A DNA stretch of 46,218 nucleotides, taken from the NCBI GenBank assembly GCA_013388805.1, contig JACAEO010000022.1:1-46218 (forward strand), written 5' to 3'. Origin of the DNA: Chloroflexota bacterium. Lineage in GTDB: Bacteria; Chloroflexota; Chloroflexia; Chloroflexales; Chloroflexaceae. A program made the translations under genes and the position numbers. Below are positions 18,612-25,969 of the stretch, piece by piece. The notes under the pieces were generated by a model. It was not told where the DNA came from, ran no database searches, and saw only the letters and a list, made by a program, of their open reading frames with translations. Position 1 is the first letter of the stretch, and every line of letters begins with the position of its first letter.

Positions 18612-19706
18612 ATGCAAGACTACTACGAGACCCTGCAGGTCCATCCACATGCCGACCCCGAGGCCATCGAGGCAGCCTATCTGCGCCTGCGTGAGCGCTA
18701 CGATCCCGCGAAGCTCGAAGCAGCCGCCGACGAACTGCAGCTACTGGCGCGCCGGCGTCGCGACGAGATCGATCGCGCCTTCACCGTCCTGAGCGACCCG
18801 GTGCGGCGTGCGGCCTACGACCGCGAGCGGGCCGCGCACATCCTGGTGACCGGCGGCGACGATAGTGACGAGGAACTGGATTACCGGCCGCTGCCCCCGG
18901 CGCGCGGCCAGGAGCGGCCTGAGGGCTTCAACGCGCAGCCGACGCTCCGCCGGGCCAGCGCGCCGCGCAGCGGCGGGCGCCAGGTCGAGCGGCGCGGCCT
19001 CCCGGCGTGGCTTGCCCCGGCGCTGATCGTTGCCGCCGCGGTGTTCGCCATCGTCCTGGTGACGCTGGTCAGCACGGTGCTCAACGGGCCAGCGCCCACA
19101 ACGCCCGCCGATGGCCCGCAGATCCTCGGCCAGGGCGGCCCGGCTGCGACGGTCGCACCCACGACGGACAGCGCCCAGCTGATCAACCAGTTCGAGGGCC
19201 AGATCGTGGCCGCGCGCCAGGTGGCCAACCGGGTGCCGGAGAACCCGAACGCCTGGATCGAACTGGGCAACGCGCTCTACGACAGCGTTGTGGTCGTCCG
19301 CGAGCGCCTGGCGAGTGGCGACGAGCGTATGCAGAGCATCTACATCGAGCGGCTGCCCCGCTGGCTCGAGGCCGCCGATGCCTACCGCAAAGCCACCGAA
19401 CTGGCCCCGGGCGACCCGCTTGCGCGGGCCGACCTGGCGGCAAGCCTCTGCTTCTACGGCAAGGACACCAACGACCTATCCTACGTACGCCAGGGGCTGA
19501 GCGAGGCCGAGCAGGCGCTGCGTGACGGCCCGGAGGAGGGGCGCGCGCTGCTCAGCAAGGGCCTCTGCCTGGTCTTCAGCGACCCGCCGCAGACCGCACA
19601 GGCGCTCGAGCAGTGGCAGCAACTGATCGTCCTGCCCAACGCCGAGCCTGGTCTCGTCGTCCAGGCCCGCCAGCTGGTGGCCGAATACTCGCGCGCAAGC
19701 CCATAG
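18612..19706 (+). CDS. J-like domain, membrane helix and TPR-like domain protein
   Basis: This is a 364-residue protein with three parts. Residues 1-75 fold like a DnaJ J domain (MQDYYETLQVHPHADPEAIE, then FTVLSDPVRRAAYDRER), but the HPD tripeptide needed to stimulate Hsp70 is replaced by YDP at 30-32. A membrane helix lies at about 133-157. Residues about 185-360 are TPR-like helices (NPNAWIELGNALYDS, YRKATELAPGDPLARADLA), resembling the apocytochrome-binding domain of CcmI/CcmH. The order places the J domain inside and the TPR outside. It follows ccmF by 72 bases and precedes a thioredoxin protein of parallel design. I infer a role in presenting apocytochrome; this fusion is not one I recognise as a named family. 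Confidence 0.75.
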   Translation: MQDYYETLQVHPHADPEAIEAAYLRLRERYDPAKLEAAADELQLLARRRRDEIDRAFTVLSDPVRRAAYDRERAAHILVTGGDDSDEELDYRPLPPARGQERPEGFNAQPTLRRASAPRSGGRQVERRGLPAWLAPALIVAAAVFAIVLVTLVSTVLNGPAPTTPADGPQILGQGGPAATVAPTTDSAQLINQFEGQIVAARQVANRVPENPNAWIELGNALYDSVVVVRERLASGDERMQSIYIERLPRWLEAADAYRKATELAPGDPLARADLAASLCFYGKDTNDLSYVRQGLSEAEQALRDGPEEGRALLSKGLCLVFSDPPQTAQALEQWQQLIVLPNAEPGLVVQARQLVAEYSRASP

Positions 19707-19796
19707 GCGTAGCATCGCGCCGCGAACTGGTCGACCGTGCGCCGGTCATCCGGTTACTCACTTTTAACTATTGGAGATCAAAAAAGTTAAAAAGCA

Positions 19797-19805
19797 TGCT
19801 ACAAT
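19797..19805 (+). promoter_or_regulatory. TGCTACAAT box overlapping the next start codon
   Basis: An extended -10-like sequence in a locally AT-rich patch (19761-19805) runs into ATG 19804. If it is a true promoter, transcription would begin inside the gene, where no good alternative start exists. It may therefore be decorative, or serve the downstream response regulator. Confidence 0.25.
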
Positions 19806-20670
19806 GAGCACGAAGCAAACCAGCGCGCCGGGCACGCACTACAGCCTGCTGGGCGTCGAGCCCGACGCCAGCCAGGAAATGATCGAGCGCGCCTATGCGC
19901 AGCAGCGGGAACGTTACAACCCGGAGCGGCTGAGCGAGCTTGACCCGGAGCTGCGCCAGGTAGCGATTGCGCGCAGCGCCGAACTGGAGCGGGCCTATCG
20001 CATCCTCTCCGAGCCAGCGCGCCGCCGCCAGTACGACGCCAGCCTTGGCGGCGCGCCGGGCGCGGCGCACGCAGCGCAGCGCGGTCTCAGCCGGCGCGAG
20101 TTGACCTTCGCCATGGCCGGGGCCGTGGTCGCCGTAGGGCTCATCGCTGCGATCTGGGTGCTCACTGGCCGTAGCAGCGAGCCCCAGGGCCAGGCGATGA
20201 GCGAAGTCAGTCGCCCGGCGCCGGGCTTCGTGAGCCCGGCGCTCGATGGTGGGAGCATCAACCTGGCGGACTACCGGGGCCAGGTGGTACTGCTGAACTT
20301 CTGGGGCACCTGGTGCGAGCCGTGCAAGCGCGAGTTGCCTGCGCTGCAGGCGGCACACGAGCAACTCGGCAGCCAGGGCCTGGCCGTCATCGGTGTCAAC
20401 CTGACGGGCAACGAGGTGCTGCAGGGCGGCGACGACGCCAGCATCCGGGCCTTTCTGGACCAGTACGGCGTCACCTACCCGATCGCCCTGGACCGTGAAG
20501 GCACGATCAGCAACGACTACCGGGTGTTCCCCCTACCCACCAGCTTCTTCATCGACGCGGAGGGCGCCATTCGCTACGTGCACATTGGCGAACTGACCCT
20601 TGACGACGTGAAGGCCACCTTTGCCCGCTTGCGCCCCAGCACGTCGATGCAGACAAGCCACAAGCCGTGA
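19804..20670 (+). CDS. J-like domain fused to membrane thioredoxin (CcmG/ResA-like)
   Basis: The 288-residue protein has a J-like domain at about 12-80 (THYSLLGVEPDASQEMIERA, then AYRILSEPARRRQYDASLGG), with HPD replaced by YNP at 38-40. A membrane helix follows at about 100-121, then a thioredoxin-fold domain with the redox motif WCEPCKRELP (Cys171 and Cys174) and a cis-Pro loop LPTSFFID. Thioredoxins of the CcmG/ResA type reduce the heme-binding CxxC of apocytochrome outside the membrane. Context after ccmF supports this role. A TTG start at 19771 would add eleven residues; ATG 19804 is preferred because the J fold starts after it. Confidence 0.82.
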   Translation: MSTKQTSAPGTHYSLLGVEPDASQEMIERAYAQQRERYNPERLSELDPELRQVAIARSAELERAYRILSEPARRRQYDASLGGAPGAAHAAQRGLSRRELTFAMAGAVVAVGLIAAIWVLTGRSSEPQGQAMSEVSRPAPGFVSPALDGGSINLADYRGQVVLLNFWGTWCEPCKRELPALQAAHEQLGSQGLAVIGVNLTGNEVLQGGDDASIRAFLDQYGVTYPIALDREGTISNDYRVFPLPTSFFIDAEGAIRYVHIGELTLDDVKATFARLRPSTSMQTSHKP

Positions 20671-20679
20671 GGCAAGCCG

Positions 20680-21360
20680 ATGGACCAGCGCACCATCCTG
20701 GTAGTAGACGACGACGACGGTCTTCGTGAACTGATCCGCATCAACCTCGAGTACGAAGGCTACAGCGTCATCCAGGCGAGCAACGGCCTGCAGTGTGTGC
20801 AGAGCGTGCGCGAGCAGCGCCCCGACATGGTCATCCTCGACGTCATGATGCCTGAGATGGACGGCCTGGAGGCCTGCGGCAAGGTACGCGAATTCTCGCA
20901 GGTGCCCATCCTCATGCTCACGGCCAAGGTGCAATCCAACGATGTGATCACTGGCCTGGACCGGGGCGCCGACGACTACCTGCTCAAGCCATTCAACATG
21001 GACGAGTTGTCAGCGCGCATCCGCGCGCTGCTGCGCCGCGTCCCGCCCGCCTATCGGCCACTCAGCGCTGGCGAGGGCGAGATCGTGATCGACCAGCAGA
21101 AGCGCGAGGTGCGGGTGCGCGGCGAACTGGTCGATCTCACCCCCACCGAGTACCAGCTGCTGCTCATCCTGACCGAGCACGCCGGCAAGGTTGTCGAGCA
21201 CGAGACCCTGCTGCGGGCCGTCTGGGGCCAGGAATACACCAAAGACAACGACTACCTCAAGGTCTACATCTGGCATCTGCGGCGCAAGATCGAGGTGGAT
21301 CCGCGCAACCCCAGGCTGCTGCTCACCGAGTGGGGGATTGGCTACCGGCTGGTGCCATAG
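20680..21360 (+). CDS. OmpR/PhoB family response regulator
   Basis: This is a 226-residue two-domain response regulator. The receiver domain has the acidic cluster VVDDDDG, the phosphorylated Asp54 in VILDVMMPEMDG, a switch Thr in MLTAK, and Lys in YLLKPF. The C-terminal winged helix is typical OmpR type (LTPTEYQLLLILTEHAGKVV, then YLKVYIWHLRRKIE and GIGYRLVP). No histidine kinase is in the window, so its partner is elsewhere or absent. It starts nine bases after the J-thioredoxin gene and may be co-transcribed with the ccm cluster, which would link it to respiratory control; that link is inference. Confidence 0.92.
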   Translation: MDQRTILVVDDDDGLRELIRINLEYEGYSVIQASNGLQCVQSVREQRPDMVILDVMMPEMDGLEACGKVREFSQVPILMLTAKVQSNDVITGLDRGADDYLLKPFNMDELSARIRALLRRVPPAYRPLSAGEGEIVIDQQKREVRVRGELVDLTPTEYQLLLILTEHAGKVVEHETLLRAVWGQEYTKDNDYLKVYIWHLRRKIEVDPRNPRLLLTEWGIGYRLVP

Positions 21361-21389
21361 CAGCGTCCACGCCTGGGTGTGACGTACCA

Positions 21390-21476
21390 TCGATACCGCT
21401 GGCAAACGCGGGTACGCGGGCCGCTGGCCCACGTGCCCGGCGTGGGCAAGACGGAAGCTGCCAGCAGGATCGTTAC
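21390..21476. repeat. Interspersed inverted repeat, copy 2
   Basis: This is a diverged copy of the 130-204 repeat, with the same block order: CTGGCAAACGCGGGTACGCG, a GC-rich middle with GTGGGCAAGACGG, then GCCAGCAGGATCGTT. The outer arms are less perfectly complementary than in copy 1. It lies 37 bases before the tRNA promoter. Confidence 0.55.
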
Positions 21477-21512
21477 GACAGCCCCACCTCAACGTATCAA
21501 CGAATCGGCACG

Positions 21513-21541
21513 TTGACAGTCGCAGTGGGCGATGCTATACT
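21513..21541 (+). promoter_or_regulatory. Consensus promoter for tRNA-Gly
   Basis: TTGACA at 21513-21518 and TATACT at 21536-21541 are 17 bases apart, with a TG extension (TGC) before the -10. This is the strongest promoter seen in the window. The 106-bp repeat lies between it and the tRNA. Confidence 0.8.
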
Positions 21542-21563
21542 TGGGGTTGTCACGCACTACTCC

Positions 21564-21669
21564 TAGTGCAGTTCCAGGCGACCTGTTCGGGCATCAGCGC
21601 GACCTCGACCGTGTCCAGCTGCGCCGCGCCCAATCTACCATCGCAAATCTGCAATCTGCAATCGCACTA
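21564..21669 (-). repeat. 106-bp repeat, copy A
   Basis: This copy is in the opposite orientation to copies B and C. Its ends are imperfect inverted repeats (TAGTGCAGTTCCAG at one end; the reverse complement of the other end reads TAGTGCGATTGCAG). Inside, an ATCTGCAATCTGCAATC-type short tandem repeat is near one end. It sits between the tRNA promoter and the tRNA, ending one base before the tRNA acceptor stem. Confidence 0.85.
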
Positions 21670-21670
21670 G

Positions 21671-21746
21671 GCGGGAGTAACTCAGTTGGTAGAGTACCTG
21701 CTTCCCAAGCAGGCTGTCGCGGGTTCGAGTCCCGTCTCCCGCTCCA
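21671..21746 (+). tRNA. tRNA-Gly (anticodon CCC)
   Basis: A full cloverleaf is visible. The acceptor is GCGGGAG at 21671-21677, pairing with CTCCCGC at 21736-21742. There is a D arm with AGTTGGTAGAG, an anticodon loop TTCCCAA giving CCC, and a T arm GGGTTCGAGTCCC. The discriminator is T, as usual for tRNA-Gly, and CCA is encoded at 21744-21746. It reads GGG codons. Confidence 0.95.
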
Positions 21747-21757
21747 ATCGTAACCAG

Positions 21758-21795
21758 AAGACTGCACATTCCCCTGGATGTGCAGTCTTGTTTTA
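21758..21795 (+). terminator. Rho-independent terminator after tRNA
   Basis: A perfect 12-bp stem (21758-21769 with 21778-21789, eight-base loop) is followed by GTTTTAT. It lies 11 bases after the tRNA CCA. Confidence 0.85.
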
Positions 21796-21823
21796 TGCGC
21801 AATGCATGACGGGGGCGGCGGAT

Positions 21824-21852
21824 TTGACGCCTGCTAGCGACACCCGTATAAT
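21824..21852 (+). promoter_or_regulatory. Sigma-70-type promoter for LOG-like gene
   Basis: TTGACG at 21824-21829 and TATAAT at 21847-21852 are 17 bases apart. This is the same box pair as the prkA promoter. The expected start of transcription lies about 20 bases before ATG 21880. Confidence 0.7.
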
Positions 21853-21879
21853 CGGCGCTGTCCGGAGCGACGTGCAACC

Positions 21880-22479
21880 ATGGCTGGCCCAGGCAGTGGC
21901 GCCTGTCCGCCCGTTCCCCTGATGCGCGAACCATCGTGCGAGCAAACTGAGCCCCAATCGCGTCGTGCACCCGTGATCGCGGTGTGCGGCAGTGGCGCCG
22001 AGGATGCGCACCTGAACGCCCTGGCCGAGGCCGTAGGCGCGCTGGTGGCGCGTCAGGGCGCGGTGCTGGTATGCGGCGGGCTTGGCGGGGTCATGGCGGC
22101 GGCGTGTCGTGGGGCAGCCGCGGCCGGCGGCCTGACGGTGGGCATCCTGCCGACGGCGTGCCCGGATGACGCCAACACCCACGTGGCAATCGCGATCGCG
22201 ACCGGCATGGGTCACGCCCGCAACGTGGCGATCGTGCAGAGCGCCGACGTGGTGATCGCCGTGGGCGGCGAGTATGGCACCTTGAGCGAGATCGCCCTGG
22301 CCCGCAAAGCGGGGCGGCCGGTCGTGGGCCTGGAGAGCTGGAACCTGGGCGAGCCGCACCTGGTCCGGGCGAGCAGCCCCGCCGAGGCGGTGGCCCTGGC
22401 GCTGCGTCTTGCCACCCGTAATCAACCGGTAACCGCCGGGTCAGAGCCGCATCAGGGAGGTATCAGCCCCTCCTGCTAG
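21880..22479 (+). CDS. LOG-like Rossmann nucleotide-binding protein (TIGR00725-like)
   Basis: This is a 199-residue protein of the SLOG/lysine-decarboxylase-like superfamily. Motifs are IAVCGSGAED, a phosphate-binding GGLGGVMAAACRGA, and GGEYGTLSEIALA, in the right order and spacing. Relatives bind nucleotides or act as cytokinin-nucleotide phosphoribohydrolases, but the TIGR00725 branch has no firm activity. The first 30 residues are low in conserved features; ATG 21922 is an alternative start. The promoter at 21824 supports ATG 21880. It is a single-gene unit between the tRNA terminator and the glycosidase genes. Confidence 0.8.
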   Translation: MAGPGSGACPPVPLMREPSCEQTEPQSRRAPVIAVCGSGAEDAHLNALAEAVGALVARQGAVLVCGGLGGVMAAACRGAAAAGGLTVGILPTACPDDANTHVAIAIATGMGHARNVAIVQSADVVIAVGGEYGTLSEIALARKAGRPVVGLESWNLGEPHLVRASSPAEAVALALRLATRNQPVTAGSEPHQGGISPSC

Positions 22480-22495
22480 AATCGCTTGCAGGAGG
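22469..22495 (+). promoter_or_regulatory. Inverted repeat around an extended -10 box
   Basis: CCTCCTGC at 22469-22476 and GCAGGAGG at 22488-22495 form a perfect 8-bp inverted repeat. TGCTAGAAT, a possible extended -10 for the next gene, spans 22474-22482 and overlaps the left arm. It could be a weak terminator for the LOG-like gene, an operator on the glycosidase promoter, or both. Confidence 0.4.
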
Positions 22496-22541
22496 CCCGC
22501 AGCCCGTTATCGCCTGCCCCACAGCCTGAGGAGAACACAAC

Positions 22542-24335
22542 ATGGCCAGACGCATCATCGTCGCCCTGGTGTTGATCACGACGCTCGCCTCGCTCGTGGT
22601 GATGCCACGGCCGAGCAGCGCCCAGCCGCAGGTCGCCGACACCTTCCCGCCCTACCAGGCGCGCTTCTTCCCCGAGACCGGGCAGACCGCGGTCAACTGG
22701 TTCCTGGAGACCTGGAAGAATACGCCCAATTCGCTCTTTGTGCTCGGTTACCCCATCTCGCAACCATTTATTGAAGAGAGCTTCACCAACCCGGGCCAGT
22801 TCTACCGTGTGCAGTACTTCGAGCGGGCCGTGCTTGAGGAGCACCCGGAGAACTTCGGCCAGCAGGGTAACCGCTACTACATCCTGGGCCGGCTGATGGG
22901 CAAAGAACTGGCCAGGGGGCGCGAGAACGAGCCGAACTTCCAGCCGGTGGGCAACCCCGGCGACGGCACCTGGTTCGCCGAGACGGGCCACACGCTGCGC
23001 AACGGCCCGGCCCCCTTCCGCGACTTCTGGCTCAACAACGGCGGGCTTGAGGTCTTTGGCTACCCGCTGAGTGAGCAGTTCCAGGAGGTCAACTCCCAGG
23101 ACGGCCAGACCTACTGGGTGCAGTACTTCGAGCGCCAGCGCATGGAGTGGCATCCCGAGCAGCCCGACCCCCGCTATCGCATCCTGCTCGGCTTGCTGGG
23201 CAACGAGTATCGCGACCGCGTCCATCGCAACAACCCGGCCTTCCGGGCGCGCAACGTCGCCGACGCGCTGCCCCGCCCGTTCGTCTACGGCTTCAATGCG
23301 CACCTCTACGGCCAGGGCTCAGCCTGGCAGGATCGAAACCGCGTGCTGACCCTCTCGAAGAACGCGGGCATCCAGTGGATCCGCCAGCAGATCCGCTGGC
23401 GCGACCTGCACGACCGTTCGGGGGCGATCTACTGGGCCGAGCTGGACGACATCGTGAACGACGCGAGCCGCCAGGGGGTAAACCTGCTGATCAGCGTGGT
23501 CTCGGCGCCTGACTGGGCCGGCGGGCCGGGCATGCCGCGCCGTGAAAACTTCGGCGACTTCGGCTCATTCTTGAGCCAGATGGCGGCGCGCTACCGGGGT
23601 CGCGTGCAGGCCTACCAGATCTGGAACGAGCAGAACCGCGCCTGCGAGAACGGCGGCGACTGCGCCCGTGACGGCGGCATCGGCGGGCGGGTGGCCAATG
23701 CCAACTACTATGTCGATATGCTCGAGGTGGCCTACCAGGCGATCAAGGCCAGCGACCCGATGGCGATCGTGGTCAGTGGCGCGCCGACCAGCACCGACAC
23801 CAATCGCCAGGACATCGCCATCAGCGACCTGGAGTACGTACGCCAGATGGCGATCAACCCCAAGTTCCGCAGCAACGTTGACGCGATCGGCCTGCACCCG
23901 GGCGGCCAGTACAACCCACCCGACAGCCGCTGGCCCGAGCGGCCCGGCCCTGGCCCCAACTGGCGCAACAGCAACGAGTTCTACTTCCGGCGCATCGAAG
24001 ACACCCGCGCCGTGCTGGCCGCCAACGGCATGGGTGACCGCCAGATCTGGATCACCGAGTTTGGCTGGGCCACGCGGAACAACACCCCCGGCTACGAATA
24101 TGGCAACAGCATCTCGCCGGAGACGCAGGCCGCCTGGATCGCGCGTGCCATGGAGATCGGGCGCTACGAATGGGCGCCCTGGGTTGGCGGGATGTTCATC
24201 TGGAACCTGAACTTCGCCATCCCCTGGCGCTACTTCGGCAACGAGTTGCACGAGCAGGCCTCCTTCGGCGTCCTGAATGGCGACTGGAGCCCGCGCCCGG
24301 CCTTCAATGCCATCCAGCAGTTCCAGAAGCGCTAG
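22542..24335 (+). CDS. Secreted clan GH-A glycoside hydrolase-like protein
   Basis: This is a 597-residue exported protein. The signal peptide is MARRIIVALVLITTLASLVV, with cleavage likely after SSA near 27. Residues about 35-235 hold two tandem LGFP-like repeats with the core FGYPLSEQF (or LGYPISQPF) followed by VQYFER and EWHPE. Residues about 245-597 form a TIM-barrel hydrolase. The acid/base Glu363 is in YQIWNEQN and the nucleophile Glu506 is in WITEFGWATR, the spacing expected of clan GH-A (GH5/GH39-like). The substrate is unknown. The N-terminal repeats probably bind the wall or glycans. A paralog lies just downstream. The stop codon is the first three bases of a 106-bp repeat. Confidence 0.82.
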   Translation: MARRIIVALVLITTLASLVVMPRPSSAQPQVADTFPPYQARFFPETGQTAVNWFLETWKNTPNSLFVLGYPISQPFIEESFTNPGQFYRVQYFERAVLEEHPENFGQQGNRYYILGRLMGKELARGRENEPNFQPVGNPGDGTWFAETGHTLRNGPAPFRDFWLNNGGLEVFGYPLSEQFQEVNSQDGQTYWVQYFERQRMEWHPEQPDPRYRILLGLLGNEYRDRVHRNNPAFRARNVADALPRPFVYGFNAHLYGQGSAWQDRNRVLTLSKNAGIQWIRQQIRWRDLHDRSGAIYWAELDDIVNDASRQGVNLLISVVSAPDWAGGPGMPRRENFGDFGSFLSQMAARYRGRVQAYQIWNEQNRACENGGDCARDGGIGGRVANANYYVDMLEVAYQAIKASDPMAIVVSGAPTSTDTNRQDIAISDLEYVRQMAINPKFRSNVDAIGLHPGGQYNPPDSRWPERPGPGPNWRNSNEFYFRRIEDTRAVLAANGMGDRQIWITEFGWATRNNTPGYEYGNSISPETQAAWIARAMEIGRYEWAPWVGGMFIWNLNFAIPWRYFGNELHEQASFGVLNGDWSPRPAFNAIQQFQKR

Positions 24336-24438
24336 TGCGATTGCAGATTGCAGATTTGCGATGGTAGATTGGGCGCGGCGCAGCTGGACACGGTCGAGGT
24401 CGCGCTGATGCCCGAACAGGTCGCCTGGAACTGCACCA
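24333..24438 (+). repeat. 106-bp repeat, copy B
   Basis: It starts exactly at the TAG stop of the preceding glycosidase gene and ends in CTGCACCA, a one-base variant of the CTGCACTA end. It is nearly identical to copies A (inverted) and C. Confidence 0.85.
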
Positions 24439-24574
24439 GGCCGGACGGCAGGCTGATCGATACGGTGCGACAGGGGGCGGAACTCCGCCTCCTGTTCGCG
24501 CGTTCTATCTGGTATGTGGCGAGCGTTCACGGACTGCTCGCCGAGCGCGTTTGAAGCCTCGAGGAGCGATACAG

Positions 24575-25846
24575 ATGAAATGGCACAGGCAGCACACGGG
24601 CCTCCTGCTGCTGCTGGCAATGACCCTTGCCCTGGCGGCCTGCAGCGGCGGCGGCGGCGCAACACCCGCCACCGGCGGCCAGGCAACGAGCGCCACCGGA
24701 ATCGCGGCCCAGCCCACCAGCGTGCCGCCCACCAGCGGCGCCGCGGCCCAGCCTACCCCGGCGCCGGCCGAGCCGACCGCGCGCCCGATCAACCCCGACT
24801 ATCTCGAGTTCGGCGTGGTGAGTCACCTCTACTACACCGATCGGGCCCGCGTGATGCAGTTGACCCAGAACGCCGGCTTCGACTGGGTGCGCCAGCAGAT
24901 CTACTGGCGCGACATTGAAGACCCCGAGAATGGCATCTGGGCCTGGGACGAGATCGACCAGATCGTCGAAGCGGTCAACGCCTACGATCGCAAGCTGCTG
25001 GTCAACGTCGTTCGCTCGCCCACCTTCTACAGTGCCACCAACGGCCTGCCAGACGATCCAAACAGCTTCGCCAACTTCATGGCCGTGCTGACCGAACGCT
25101 ACAAGGGGCGCATTCACGCCTACGAGATCTGGAACGAGCCCAACCTGGCCCACGAGACCGGCGGCACCATCCGCCCGGCCGACGTGGGGCGCTACGTCGA
25201 GATGCTCAAGCTCGCCTACCAGCGCATCAAGGCGATCGACCCCGCGGCGCTGGTGCTCGCGGCAGCCTCCTCCTCGACCGGCGTGACCAACGAGAGCATC
25301 GCCCTCTCCGACGAGGACTTCTACCGCGCGATGTACACCTACAACGACGGCGAGGTGCGCAACTACTTCGACGTGCAGGCCGTACACCCCGGTGGCTCGG
25401 CCAACCCGCCCGACACCATGTGGCCCGACAACCCGAGCACCGCCCAGGGCTGGACCGATCACCCGACCTTCTACTTCCGCCACGTTGAGAATGTGCGTCG
25501 CTGGATGGAGCAGTACGGCATGGCGGACAAGGAGATCTGGATCACCGAGTATGGCTGGGCCACGGCCAACAACACCCCCGGCTACGAGTTCGGCAACCAG
25601 GTGAGCTTCGAGCAGCAGGCCGAGTACATCACCGGCGCCATCCGCCGCGCCTACGAGTTATATCCCTGGGTTGGCAACATGTTCCTCTGGAACATGAACT
25701 TCGCGGTCACCAAAGCCGAGAACGGCCTCGATACGATGCACGAGCAGGCCTCGTTCGGCATCCTCAACCCCGACTGGAGCCCACGCCCCTCCTATCTGGC
25801 AGTGCAGCAACTGATCGCCGAGCTCAAGCAGAAACAGGGGCGCTAG
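24575..25846 (+). CDS. Lipoprotein clan GH-A glycoside hydrolase-like paralog
   Basis: The 423-residue protein is a paralog of the upstream gene without the N-terminal LGFP-like repeats. It has a lipoprotein signal with lipobox LAAC (Cys near 24), then a low-complexity Gly/Thr/Ala/Pro linker, so it would be tethered to the membrane. The hydrolase domain carries acid/base Glu188 in YEIWNEPN and nucleophile Glu325 in WITEYGWAT. Paralog identity is high around LHPGG-type and NNTPGYEFGN segments. ATG 24575 follows GAGGAG and is preferred over an upstream TTG. The pair likely acts on the same polysaccharide in secreted and anchored forms. The stop again opens a 106-bp repeat. Confidence 0.82.
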   Translation: MKWHRQHTGLLLLLAMTLALAACSGGGGATPATGGQATSATGIAAQPTSVPPTSGAAAQPTPAPAEPTARPINPDYLEFGVVSHLYYTDRARVMQLTQNAGFDWVRQQIYWRDIEDPENGIWAWDEIDQIVEAVNAYDRKLLVNVVRSPTFYSATNGLPDDPNSFANFMAVLTERYKGRIHAYEIWNEPNLAHETGGTIRPADVGRYVEMLKLAYQRIKAIDPAALVLAAASSSTGVTNESIALSDEDFYRAMYTYNDGEVRNYFDVQAVHPGGSANPPDTMWPDNPSTAQGWTDHPTFYFRHVENVRRWMEQYGMADKEIWITEYGWATANNTPGYEFGNQVSFEQQAEYITGAIRRAYELYPWVGNMFLWNMNFAVTKAENGLDTMHEQASFGILNPDWSPRPSYLAVQQLIAELKQKQGR

Positions 25847-25949
25847 TGCGATTGCAGATTGCAGATTTGCGATGGTAGATTGGGCGCGGCGCAGCTGGAC
25901 ACGGTCGAGGTCGCGCTGCTGCCCGAACAGATCGCCTGGAACTGCGCTA
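25844..25949 (+). repeat. 106-bp repeat, copy C
   Basis: It begins at the TAG stop of the lipoprotein glycosidase gene and ends in CTGCGCTA. It differs from copy B at only a few positions. Copies B and C may have been duplicated with their host genes, but copy A is at an unrelated site. Confidence 0.85.
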
Positions 25950-25969
25950 GCACTGCGTCCGCGCAGCGA

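Noticed and set aside
21564-21746. tRNA-linked integration site (att) formed by the 106-bp repeat
   Set aside because: The other copies lie at protein gene ends, not at tRNA fragments, and no integrase is present between the copies.
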